Assembly (NCBI RefSeq): GCF_937988725.1
Contig: NZ_CALKHS010000008.1
Location: 124,001 to 188,000, forward strand
DNA: 64,000 nt
DNA from: an uncultured Castellaniella sp.
GTDB taxonomy: Bacteria > Pseudomonadota > Gammaproteobacteria > Burkholderiales > Burkholderiaceae_B
Direction of reading: 5' to 3'
Made by a program: the position numbers and the translations under genes. Below the pieces are notes generated by a model, which was not told the DNA's origin, did no database searches, and saw only the letters and a program-made list of their open reading frames with translations. Shown in pieces: positions 54,076-64,000 of this stretch (the stretch's first letter is position 1; every line of letters starts with the position of its first letter).

Positions 54076-54110
54076 CGCAGATCGACGCCCGTGAAAGGCG
54101 TCAAGCTGGA

Positions 54111-54422
54111 TTACTGCAGCGCGATTTCGACATCGACGCCGGCCGGCAGATCCAGACGCATCAGGGCGTCCACGGTCTTGTCGGTCGGATCCACGATGTC
54201 CATCAGGCGCTGGTGCGTGCGCATTTCGAACTGATCGCGCGAGGTCTTGTTGACGTGCGGCGAACGCAGCACGTCGTAGCGACGGATGCGCGTGGGCAGC
54301 GGCACGGGACCACGAACCACAGCACCGGTGCGCTTGGCCGTTTCGACGATCTCGGCGGCCGACTGATCGATCAGCTTGTAGTCAAACGCCTTCAGGCGGA
54401 TGCGGATTTTCTGGCTTTTCAT
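54111..54422 (-). CDS. rpsJ: 30S ribosomal protein S10 (NusE)
   Basis: 103 residues: MKSQKIRIRLKAFDYKLIDQSAAEIVETAKRTGAVVRGPVPLPTRIRRYDVLRSPHVNKTSRDQFEMRTHQRLMDIVDPTDKTVDALMRLDLPAGVDVEI. It has a second role in transcription antitermination as NusE. It follows tuf in the str unit and is cut off from the rest of the S10 genes by a terminator. Confidence 0.99.
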   Translation of the reverse strand: MKSQKIRIRLKAFDYKLIDQSAAEIVETAKRTGAVVRGPVPLPTRIRRYDVLRSPHVNKTSRDQFEMRTHQRLMDIVDPTDKTVDALMRLDLPAGVDVEIALQ

Positions 54423-54446
54423 GGGTATCCCTAAAGAACGAGTCTG

Positions 54447-54467
54447 GGCGGGGGCTCAGCCCCCGCC
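54447..54467 (-). repeat. GC-rich hairpin between tuf and rpsJ
   Basis: A 9-base perfect stem GGCGGGGGC / GCCCCCGCC with a 3-base loop, 10 bases after the tuf stop on the minus strand. No T run follows; probably an mRNA stability or processing element. Confidence 0.55.
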
Positions 54468-54477
54468 AGCGCATCAA

Positions 54478-55668
<1,191 letters not shown>

Positions 55669-55681
55669 GATGATTCCTGTA

Positions 55682-55695
55682 ATTTCCTAGGAAAT
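55682..55695. repeat. 14-base palindrome upstream of tuf
   Basis: ATTTCCTAGGAAAT is a perfect 14-base palindrome ending 14 bases before the tuf ATG on the minus strand. It is part of the fusA-tuf gap and could be a protein site or part of an mRNA hairpin; a second small hairpin CCGGCC-TTGC-GGCCGG lies at 55711-55726. Confidence 0.4.
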
Positions 55696-55734
55696 GAAAG
55701 AGGGAAATGCCCGGCCTTGCGGCCGGACCGTATG

Positions 55735-57837
<2,103 letters not shown>

Positions 57838-57867
57838 GTTGAAAGTCCTAATGAGTGACCGGCTGGA

Positions 57868-58338
<471 letters not shown>

Positions 58339-58487
58339 TTCTATTTCCTTGTGACGATTCAGTTGAGCCGCTTTTCGACGGCCACGGCTTCCATCGGGAG
58401 AGCCACTTACCTGCCGCAGCCGGATGGCTGGGGCTGCACGTTTTTGATCGACGAGCGATCAATGGGGGACGGCGGGACGGCGGAGAA
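58339..58487 (-). promoter_or_regulatory. rpsL-rpsG intercistronic region, possible S7 control site
   Basis: 149 bases. It contains a 7-base stem TTGATCG with loop CTCGT (58444-58462), and GCAGCC/GGCTGC and AGCCG/CGGCT pairs, giving a folded RNA just before rpsG. This matches the position of the S7 repressor site known in E. coli. Sequence similarity cannot be judged by eye. Confidence 0.35.
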
Positions 58488-58862
58488 TTACTTCTTCGGC
58501 CGCTTGGCGCCGTACTTGGAACGGGCTTGCTTGCGATCCTTGACGCCTTGCAGGTCGAGGGAACCGCGCACGATGTGGTAGCGCACACCCGGCAAGTCCT
58601 TGACACGGCCGCCGCGCACCAGAACCACCGAGTGTTCCTGGAGATTGTGGCCTTCGCCGCCGATGTACGAGATGACCTCGAAACCATTGGTCAGGCGCAC
58701 CTTGGCGACCTTACGCAAGGCGGAGTTCGGCTTTTTCGGGGTGGTGGTGTAGACACGGGTGCAGACGCCGCGACGCTGGGGGCAATTTTCCAGCGCCGGG
58801 CTCTTGCTGCTCTCGCGACTGACTTGGCGCGGTTTGCGCAGCAGTTGAGCAATAGTAGGCAT
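58488..58862 (-). CDS. rpsL: 30S ribosomal protein S12
   Basis: 124 residues: MPTIAQLLRKPRQVSRESSKSPALENCPQRRGVCTRVYTTTPKKPNSALRKVAKVRLTNGFEVISYIGGEGHNLQEHSVVLVRGGRVKDLPGVRYHIVRG. The lysines of TPKKPNS and GRVKDLPG, at which streptomycin resistance arises, are wild type. ATG 58862 is the family start; the open frame upstream is only leader sequence. First gene of the str operon. Confidence 0.99.
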   Translation of the reverse strand: MPTIAQLLRKPRQVSRESSKSPALENCPQRRGVCTRVYTTTPKKPNSALRKVAKVRLTNGFEVISYIGGEGHNLQEHSVVLVRGGRVKDLPGVRYHIVRGSLDLQGVKDRKQARSKYGAKRPKK

Positions 58863-59244
58863 GACCTTTACGCATCCTTTGTACTTGCGTACGTTTACGT
58901 CGATATTCAGGTGATTTGCACAAAATCCGCCTGAAACGAATGACGTAAAAGAGCGGGTCTTGCACGAACCCATCAGACGGTGTGCCTGATGAACTTACCT
59001 ATGGCGACAGACTGACAGCGCATACTGCGACCTGCCGCCTTTATCCGGTAAGCTCGCCAGTGTAGCACGCTAATCCGTTCAGGAACAAGCTGTTTCGGGC
59101 GCCAAGTCCTGTACGCCCGCGGCTGTTGCAATATTGTCAGTTCCAGGCCGGCTAGTGTACTGTCTGGTTAATCCCCGTTTCCGGATTCCGATCCGAATGC
59201 GGAAGCCCGCCACCGCCGGCGGGCCCAACCACGGAGCACCAGTG
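58863..59244. other. 382-base gap between the str operon and the HPPD-like gene
   Basis: No gene seen. Leftward it carries the str operon promoter (59059-59088) and a leader of about 190 bases. Rightward, TTGTCA at 59134-59139 with TACTGT 18 bases on (59158-59163) is a weak promoter candidate for the HPPD-like gene, and a 7-base-stem hairpin GCCCGCC / GGCGGGC (59205-59224) lies 20 bases before that gene's start. Confidence 0.4.
59059..59088 (-). promoter_or_regulatory. Promoter of the rpsL-rpsG-fusA-tuf-rpsJ operon
   Basis: On the minus strand, TTGTTC (59088-59083), an 18-base spacer, then TGC-TACACT (extended -10 with TACACT at 59064-59059). Predicted start near 59052. Confidence 0.5.
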
Positions 59245-60126
59245 ATGGACCACGACGCTGTGACCGAACAAGACCCGCTAGGCATGCGCGGGATCGAGTT
59301 CATCGAATATCTTTCGCCGCACCCCGGGGAACTGGGCGCGGCGCTGGAGCGGCTGGGCTTCCGGCGCATCGCGCGGCACCGTTCGCGCGCGGTCGCGCTG
59401 TACCGCCAGGGCGACATGAACGTCATCGTCAACGCGGACGACATCGCCCTGTCCAGCCGGACGGTGCAGGACGAAGGCGACCGGATCAGCGCCATCGCCT
59501 TCCGGGTCGCCAACGCCAACCAGGCCTACCACCACTGCATCCAGCAGGGCGCCTGGGCGGTCCCCACCCGGGCCGACGTGATGGAACTGAAGATCCCCGG
59601 CATCCGGGGCCCCGGGGATTCCACCCTGTACCTGGTCGACCACCGGTACAAGGTCTCCATCTACGACGTCGATTTCGAATACCTGTCGGACGACAACAGT
59701 CCGCCCCCGCTGGTCGAAGGCATGCGCTTCTTCGGCGTCGTCCAGTACGTCAATCCGGACAGCACCGCCGAATGGACCCGCTTCTACGCCCGGATGATGG
59801 GCTTTGGCGCGCTGCCGCCCCGGACCCGCTTCGGCATCCTGCCCCAGGGCGCGATTCTCCAGAGCCCGCACGCGCACTTCCATCTGCAGCTGATCGAACC
59901 CGTCGGCGACGCCCTGTTCGACGCCGAATGGTACGAACAGCTGGCGCGCCTGGCGTTCAGCATGCCCGACGTGCCGGCCGCCGTCCGCCTTCTGAAAGAA
60001 CGCGGAGTCGCCTTCGAAGACAATGAATTCGCGCACCCCGACACGCAGGGCGCCGTGACGGCGGGGCTGTCCTTCGGCGTCAATTTCGAGATCGTCCGCA
60101 GCCCCGCCCCCTCGGACGACCGCTGA
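59245..60126 (+). CDS. HPPD-like VOC-family protein lacking iron ligands
   Basis: 293 residues. The N-terminal half (PLGMRGIEFIEYLSPHPGELGAALERLGFRRIARHRSRAVALYRQGDMNVIVN) and C-terminal half follow 4-hydroxyphenylpyruvate dioxygenase, two VOC modules. The residues that should bind iron are changed: Gln167 in VVQYVN and Arg235 in LARLAF replace the two His; the Glu (Glu282 in NFEIV) is kept. A dioxygenase reaction is therefore unlikely. QuiC-type 3-dehydroshikimate dehydratases carry a similar C-terminal HPPD-like domain, and the next gene is a shikimate dehydrogenase, so a role in hydroaromatic acid breakdown is plausible. ATG 59245 is preceded by GGAG; GTG 59242 is an alternative. Confidence 0.75.
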   Translation: MDHDAVTEQDPLGMRGIEFIEYLSPHPGELGAALERLGFRRIARHRSRAVALYRQGDMNVIVNADDIALSSRTVQDEGDRISAIAFRVANANQAYHHCIQQGAWAVPTRADVMELKIPGIRGPGDSTLYLVDHRYKVSIYDVDFEYLSDDNSPPPLVEGMRFFGVVQYVNPDSTAEWTRFYARMMGFGALPPRTRFGILPQGAILQSPHAHFHLQLIEPVGDALFDAEWYEQLARLAFSMPDVPAAVRLLKERGVAFEDNEFAHPDTQGAVTAGLSFGVNFEIVRSPAPSDDR

Positions 60127-60150
60127 CGGCCGACCGCCCTCCGCCCCTCC

Positions 60151-60175
60151 AGCCCGGCCCCGCGCCGGGCTTTTT
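60151..60175 (+). terminator. Intrinsic terminator after the HPPD-like gene
   Basis: An 8-base stem AGCCCGGC / GCCGGGCT with a 5-base loop, followed by a T run (60171-60175). It separates this gene from the shikimate dehydrogenase unit. Confidence 0.75.
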
Positions 60176-60213
60176 GACGCGCCCCTCTCGGGAAAATCCC
60201 TAGAAAAATCCGT

Positions 60214-60242
60214 TTGACGGTGATTCAGGCCTCAACTACATT
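60214..60242 (+). promoter_or_regulatory. Sigma70 promoter of the shikimate dehydrogenase-TRAP unit
   Basis: TTGACG (60214-60219), a 17-base spacer, then TACATT (60237-60242). Predicted start near 60249, which falls on the first base of an inverted repeat, so access can be blocked. Confidence 0.65.
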
Positions 60243-60248
60243 CGTTGC

Positions 60249-60266
60249 ATGTACCAGTTAGTACAT
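60249..60266 (+). promoter_or_regulatory. Inverted-repeat operator ATGTAC-N6-GTACAT
   Basis: A perfect inverted repeat ATGTACCAGTTAGTACAT covers the predicted transcription start and ends just before the ATG at 60269. The layout is typical of operators of GntR/FadR-type or similar repressors. No regulator gene is in the window near it, so it may be encoded further right. Confidence 0.55.
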
Positions 60267-60268
60267 TT

Positions 60269-61171
60269 ATGGACACCATGCGACTCACCACTGAAAAACC
60301 CGCCCTGCTGCTTGGCCTGATCGGAGAAGGGATCCGCGAATCCCTCAGTCCGACCCTGTACGAAGACGAGGCCGCCCATCACGGCATCCTGTGCCTCTAC
60401 CAGCGCATCGACCTGGACGCCCTGCGCCTGACCCCCGCCGCCCTGCCGGAACTCCTCACCTCGGCGGAACGGCTGGGATTCACCGGGCTCAACATCACGC
60501 ACCCCTGCAAGCAGGCGGTCATCGGGCACCTGGACGAACTCTCGGACGAGGCGCGCGCCATCGGCGCCGTCAACACCGTCGTGCTGCGCGACGGCCGGCG
60601 CATCGGCCACAACACCGACCACTACGGCTTCACGCGGAACATGCAGCGGCACATGGCCGGCCGCGCGCTCGGGCATGTCGTCCAGCTGGGCGCGGGCGGC
60701 GCCGGGGCGGCGGTGGCCGACGCGGTCCTGCGCCTGGGAGCCAGCCGCCTGACGCTCTTCGACCTGTCGACGGAACGGGCGCGGGATCTGGTCCGGACGC
60801 TGCGGGCGCGCTTTCCGGACGCCGCCGTCGAAACCGGCGGCGACCCGGCCGAGGCCATGCGGCAAGCGGACGGCCTGGTCAACGCCACGCCGATCGGCAT
60901 GGCCAGCCACCCGGGCACGCCGCTGCCGCCGGAACTGCTGGAGCCCCGGCACTGGTTCGCGGAGATCATCTATTTCCCGCTGGAAACCGAACTGCTGCGG
61001 ATCGCCCGCGCCAAAGGCTGCCACACCATCGACGGCATCGGCATGGTCGTGCACCAGGCCGCGCGCGCCTTCGAGCTCTACACCGGCGGCATTCCCGCCG
61101 ACAGCGCGCGCATGACCGACCATGTCACCCAGGTCCTGAAACGCCGGGCGGCCGCCCGCCAGGGCTGCTGA
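60269..61171 (+). CDS. Shikimate/quinate dehydrogenase-type enzyme
   Basis: 300 residues. N-terminal substrate domain GLIGEGIRESLSPTLYEDEAAHHGILCLYQRIDLD and catalytic Lys81 in NITHPCKQ and Asp117 in NTDHYGF are present. The nucleotide fold GAGGAGAA (141-148) is followed by Asp165 in TLFDLS, where NADP-using AroE has an Asn-Arg-Thr stretch; an acidic residue there favours NAD. That, and the linked TRAP transporter, suggests a catabolic enzyme oxidising quinate or shikimate and not the biosynthetic AroE. ATG 60278 is an alternative start. Confidence 0.82.
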   Translation: MDTMRLTTEKPALLLGLIGEGIRESLSPTLYEDEAAHHGILCLYQRIDLDALRLTPAALPELLTSAERLGFTGLNITHPCKQAVIGHLDELSDEARAIGAVNTVVLRDGRRIGHNTDHYGFTRNMQRHMAGRALGHVVQLGAGGAGAAVADAVLRLGASRLTLFDLSTERARDLVRTLRARFPDAAVETGGDPAEAMRQADGLVNATPIGMASHPGTPLPPELLEPRHWFAEIIYFPLETELLRIARAKGCHTIDGIGMVVHQAARAFELYTGGIPADSARMTDHVTQVLKRRAAARQGC

Positions 61172-61200
61172 GCCGCCCTCACCCCTTCCGGGAGACCATC

Positions 61201-61710
61201 TTGAACGGGATTATCGAACGCTTCACCAGGTTTCTGCAGTGCCTGATCGCCATCATGCTGATGATCATGGTGGTCCTCGTGTTCGGGAACGTCGTGCTGC
61301 GATACGGCTTCAACTCGGGGATCATCGTCTCCGAGGAAGTCTCCCGCATGCTGTTCATCTGGGTGACCTTCCTGGGCAGCGTGGTCGCCATGCGCGAAAA
61401 CGCCCACCTGGGGTCGAACTTCATCGTCAACGCGATGGGGCCCGCCGGGCGGCGCATCAGCTTGCTCGTCGGCCGGCTGATCATGCTCTATCTGTGCTGG
61501 ATGATCTTCCGCGGCGCCCTGACCCAGACCGAAATCAACCTGTCCGTGCCCGCCCCCATCACCGGCATGTCGATGGGCGTGTTCTATTCCAGCGGCATCG
61601 TGTTCAGCGCGCTGGGCGCGCTGATCCTGCTGTGCGACCTGGTCAGGCTCGCCACGGCGCCCGCCGGGGACGTGGACCGGTTCCTGGACAACTCCGGAGA
61701 ACAGGCATGA
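61201..61710 (+). CDS. TRAP transporter small permease DctQ
   Basis: 169 residues, four membrane segments, with the DctQ pattern RFTRFLQCLIAIMLMIMVVLVFGNVVLRYGFNSGIIVSEEVSRMLFIWVTFLGSVVAMRENAHLG. The start is TTG 61201, with a GGGAGA ribosome site before it; no ATG is available in the right place. Its stop overlaps dctM by ATGA. Confidence 0.88.
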   Translation: MNGIIERFTRFLQCLIAIMLMIMVVLVFGNVVLRYGFNSGIIVSEEVSRMLFIWVTFLGSVVAMRENAHLGSNFIVNAMGPAGRRISLLVGRLIMLYLCWMIFRGALTQTEINLSVPAPITGMSMGVFYSSGIVFSALGALILLCDLVRLATAPAGDVDRFLDNSGEQA

Positions 61711-62987
61711 TCCTCACGACCTTCCTCGTCGCGCTGCTGGGTTCGATGGCCATCGGCATCCCCATCGCCTTCGCGCTGATGGTCTCGGCCGCCGCCCTGA
61801 TGTGGCAGCTGGACATGTTCGACGCCCAGATCCTGGCGCAAAACCTGATCAACGGGGCCAACAGCTTTCCGCTGCTGGCGGTGCCCTTCTTCATGCTGGC
61901 GGGCGAGATCATGACCGTGGGCGGGCTGTCGCGGCGCATCGTGAACTTCGCCCTGGTCCTGGTCGGCCACGTCAGGGGCGGGCTGGGCTACGTCACCATC
62001 ATCACCGCGTGCCTGATGGCCGCCCTGTCCGGCTCGGCCGTGGCCGACGCCGCCGCCATGACGGCGCTGCTGCTGCCCATGATGGTCGCGGCCGGCCACG
62101 ACAAGAAGCAGGCCGCGGGGCTCATCGCCTCGGCCGGCATCATCGCGCCGGTGATCCCGCCCAGCATCGGGCTGATCATCTTCGGCGTGTCGGCCAACGT
62201 CTCGATCTCCAAGCTCTTCCTGGCCGGGATCTTCCCCGGGCTGCTGATGGGCGCCGCGCTGTGGTTCACGTGGGCCTGGCTGATGCGCCGGGAAAAGAAC
62301 CTGACGCCCGCTCCCCGCAAGACCCTGCGCGAGGTCCTGCGGGCCGCGCGCGAAGGCATCTGGGCGCTGGGCATGCCGGTCATCATCGTCGTCGGTCTGC
62401 GCTTCGGCATCTTCACCCCCACCGAGGCGGCCGTGGTGGCGGCCGTGTACGCCCTGTTCGTCTCCACGGTGATCTACCGGGAAATGTCCTGGAAGGACCT
62501 CTATCGGGTCTTCTACAACTCGGCCAAGGTCAGCGCCATCATCATGCTGCTGGTGGCCGCCGCCATGGTCAGCGCGTGGCTCATCACGGTGGCCGGGCTG
62601 CCCGACCGCATGGTGGACCTGCTCGAACCGCTGATCGACAACCCGATGCTGCTCATGATCGTCGCCATGGTCCTGGTCGTGCTGATCGGCACGGCCATGG
62701 ACATGACGCCCACCATCCTGATCCTGACGCCTGTCCTGATGCCCGCCGTGAAGGCCGCCGGCATCGATCCGGTGTACTTCGGCGTGCTCTTCATCATCAA
62801 CAACGCCATCGGCCTCATCACGCCGCCCGTCGGCACGGTGCTCAACACCGTGGCCGGCGTCGGCCGCCTCAGCATGGACGACACGGTCAGGGGCGCCCTG
62901 CCGTTCCTGATCGCGCAACTCGTCATCCTGGCGCTGCTGGTGCTGTTCCCCGAGCTGGTTCTCGTTCCCGCCCACTGGCTTTACTAG
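61707..62987 (+). CDS. TRAP transporter large permease DctM
   Basis: 426 residues, about twelve membrane segments. Patterns NSFPLLAVPFFMLAGEIMTVGGLSRRIVNFALVLVGHVRGGLGYVTI and AGIIAPVIPPSIGLIIFGV and NNAIGLITPPVGTVLNTV are typical of DctM. Together with DctQ it forms the sodium-driven transport unit for a carboxylate bound by the periplasmic protein encoded next. Confidence 0.94.
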   Translation: MILTTFLVALLGSMAIGIPIAFALMVSAAALMWQLDMFDAQILAQNLINGANSFPLLAVPFFMLAGEIMTVGGLSRRIVNFALVLVGHVRGGLGYVTIITACLMAALSGSAVADAAAMTALLLPMMVAAGHDKKQAAGLIASAGIIAPVIPPSIGLIIFGVSANVSISKLFLAGIFPGLLMGAALWFTWAWLMRREKNLTPAPRKTLREVLRAAREGIWALGMPVIIVVGLRFGIFTPTEAAVVAAVYALFVSTVIYREMSWKDLYRVFYNSAKVSAIIMLLVAAAMVSAWLITVAGLPDRMVDLLEPLIDNPMLLMIVAMVLVVLIGTAMDMTPTILILTPVLMPAVKAAGIDPVYFGVLFIINNAIGLITPPVGTVLNTVAGVGRLSMDDTVRGALPFLIAQLVILALLVLFPELVLVPAHWLY

Positions 62988-63010
62988 TCTGATAATCAAA
63001 GGAGACAAGC

Positions 63011-64000
63011 ATGAAACGACGTTTATTCCTCGGCACCGCCGTCGCCATGGCGCTGGGCCTCTCGTCCCTGGCGCCGGCCCACGCCGCCGACATCCGCGAA
63101 CACTCGATCAAGTTCGCCTCGCAGAACAACAAGGGCCATCCCCAGGTCATGGGCATGCAGAAGTTCGCCGACCTGGTCGCGCAGAAATCCGGCAACAAGA
63201 TCCGGGTGCGCCTGTTCCCCGGGGGCGTGCTGGGGGGCGACCTGGAAACCGTGTCGGCGCTGCAGGGGGGCACCATCGAGATGACGGTCCTCAACTCGGG
63301 CATCCTGCAGGCCCAGGTCAAGGACTTCGCCGCCTACGACTTCCCCTTCCTGTTCAACAACGACAAGGAAGTGGACGCCCTGGTGGACGGGCCTTTCGGC
63401 CAGGCGCTGCACCAGAAGCTGCAGGCCAAGGGCCTGGTGGGCCTGGCGTATTTCGACCTGGGCTTTCGCAACATCACCAACGGCAAGCATCCCATCAACA
63501 AGCCCGCGGACATCGCGGGCCTGAAGCTGCGCGTGATCCAGTCGCCCATCTACGTGGACGTCTTCAAGGCCCTGGGCGCCAATCCGACCCCGCTGGCCTG
63601 GCCCGAGGTCTACAACGCCCTGGAACAAGGCGCCGTGGACGGCCAGGAAAACCCCTTCACGGTGATCCTGAACGCCAAGCTCGACGAAGTGCAGAAGTAC
63701 CTGGCCATCACGCGCCACATCTACAACCCCCAGTCCGTTATCATCAGCAAGAAGTTCTGGGACACGCTCAATCCTGACGAGCAGAAGCTGATCCAGGATG
63801 CCGCCGCCGAAGCGGCCGTCTATCAGCGCAAGGTCTCCCGCGACGCCGCCGCCACCGCGCTGGAAACCCTGAAGAAGCACGGCATGCAGGTCACGGAGAT
63901 GTCACCGGATGATTTGAACAAGATGCGCGAAATGGTCAAACCTGTCGTAGACAAATACTCGAAAGAGGTCGGCGAAGAAACCACGAAGGCCTTGTATTCC
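63011..64000 (+). CDS. TRAP transporter substrate-binding protein DctP, 3' truncated
   Basis: 330 codons visible from ATG 63011, with no stop before the window end; the family is usually about 330-340 residues, so only a few are missing. Signal peptide MKRRLFLGTAVAMALGLSSLAPAHA, then HSIKFASQNNKGHPQVMGMQKFADLVAQKSGNKIRVRLFPGGVLGGDLETVSALQGGTIEM and the DctP binding-site region YFDLGFRNITNGKHPINKPADIAGLKLRVIQSPIYVDVFKALGANPTPL, whose Arg clamps the ligand carboxylate. Substrate is probably quinate, shikimate or a similar acid, from context. Confidence 0.93.
   Translation, partial: MKRRLFLGTAVAMALGLSSLAPAHAADIREHSIKFASQNNKGHPQVMGMQKFADLVAQKSGNKIRVRLFPGGVLGGDLETVSALQGGTIEMTVLNSGILQAQVKDFAAYDFPFLFNNDKEVDALVDGPFGQALHQKLQAKGLVGLAYFDLGFRNITNGKHPINKPADIAGLKLRVIQSPIYVDVFKALGANPTPLAWPEVYNALEQGAVDGQENPFTVILNAKLDEVQKYLAITRHIYNPQSVIISKKFWDTLNPDEQKLIQDAAAEAAVYQRKVSRDAAATALETLKKHGMQVTEMSPDDLNKMREMVKPVVDKYSKEVGEETTKALYS

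Noticed and set aside
58488..58862. Possible streptomycin-resistance change in rpsL
   Set aside because: The lysines in TPKKPNS and GRVKDLPG are the wild-type residues.
59245..60126. True 4-hydroxyphenylpyruvate dioxygenase
   Set aside because: Two of the three metal ligands are replaced, and the protein is shorter than HPPD.

Overview
The window is a high-GC chromosomal segment of a betaproteobacterium, most likely Alcaligenaceae (Bordetella/Achromobacter type). The basis is protein flavour and gene order: mla, bolA, murA, then his, hinT and tatABC, and a large ribosomal cluster ending in cutA-dsbD. No tRNA, rRNA, insertion sequence, phage gene or CRISPR array was seen. This is mostly core genome with a few accessory blocks.

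Layout. 1-5544: gltB (5' end cut by the window edge) and gltD, the two glutamate synthase subunits. 5550-7195: a LysR regulator and a divergent YdeI/OmpD-type protein preceded by a 21-codon coupled ORF. 7180-9298 (minus): an ECF sigma factor, a zinc-finger anti-sigma factor, a membrane-anchored metal-sensor-like protein and a secreted His-rich protein, laid out like cnr-type metal-signalling modules. 9422-16447: mlaFED, mlaA and mlaC (no mlaB), an ABC-2 exporter pair, a BolA protein and murA. 16458-22272: histidine biosynthesis hisGDBHAFIE without hisC. 22420-24203: hinT and tatABC. 24268-26773 (minus): cutA and dsbD.

26893-35825 (minus): the spc and alpha ribosomal operons, from rplN to rplQ, with secY, infA, rpmJ and rpoA. 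49123-58862 (minus): the str and S10 operons, from rpsL to rpsQ. The two halves of the usual S10-spc block are separated by about 13 kb (35826-49122). That stretch carries a LapD-like c-di-GMP receptor, a fatty-acid locus (TetR regulator, FadL porin, DUF4442 hotdog protein, chalcone-isomerase-like secreted protein, FadD), a small conserved hypothetical, a gamma-glutamyltransferase and a tctCBA tricarboxylate transporter. The spc half has its own sigma70-type promoter. Within the str-S10 half, rpsJ is followed by an intrinsic terminator, and rplC begins a new unit with a leader full of inverted repeats.

59245-64000: an HPPD-like VOC protein without the usual iron-binding histidines, then a promoter with an overlapping inverted-repeat operator, a shikimate/quinate dehydrogenase-type enzyme and a TRAP transporter (the binding protein runs off the right edge). 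This is probably a catabolic locus for quinate, shikimate or a related hydroaromatic acid.

The most notable points are the split ribosomal cluster and the structured rplC leader, the compact fatty-acid locus with a PsrA-like operator, the ECF metal-signalling module, and the quinate/shikimate-type locus with a probably iron-free HPPD-like protein. All functions are inferred from sequence features and family knowledge; no database search was run.
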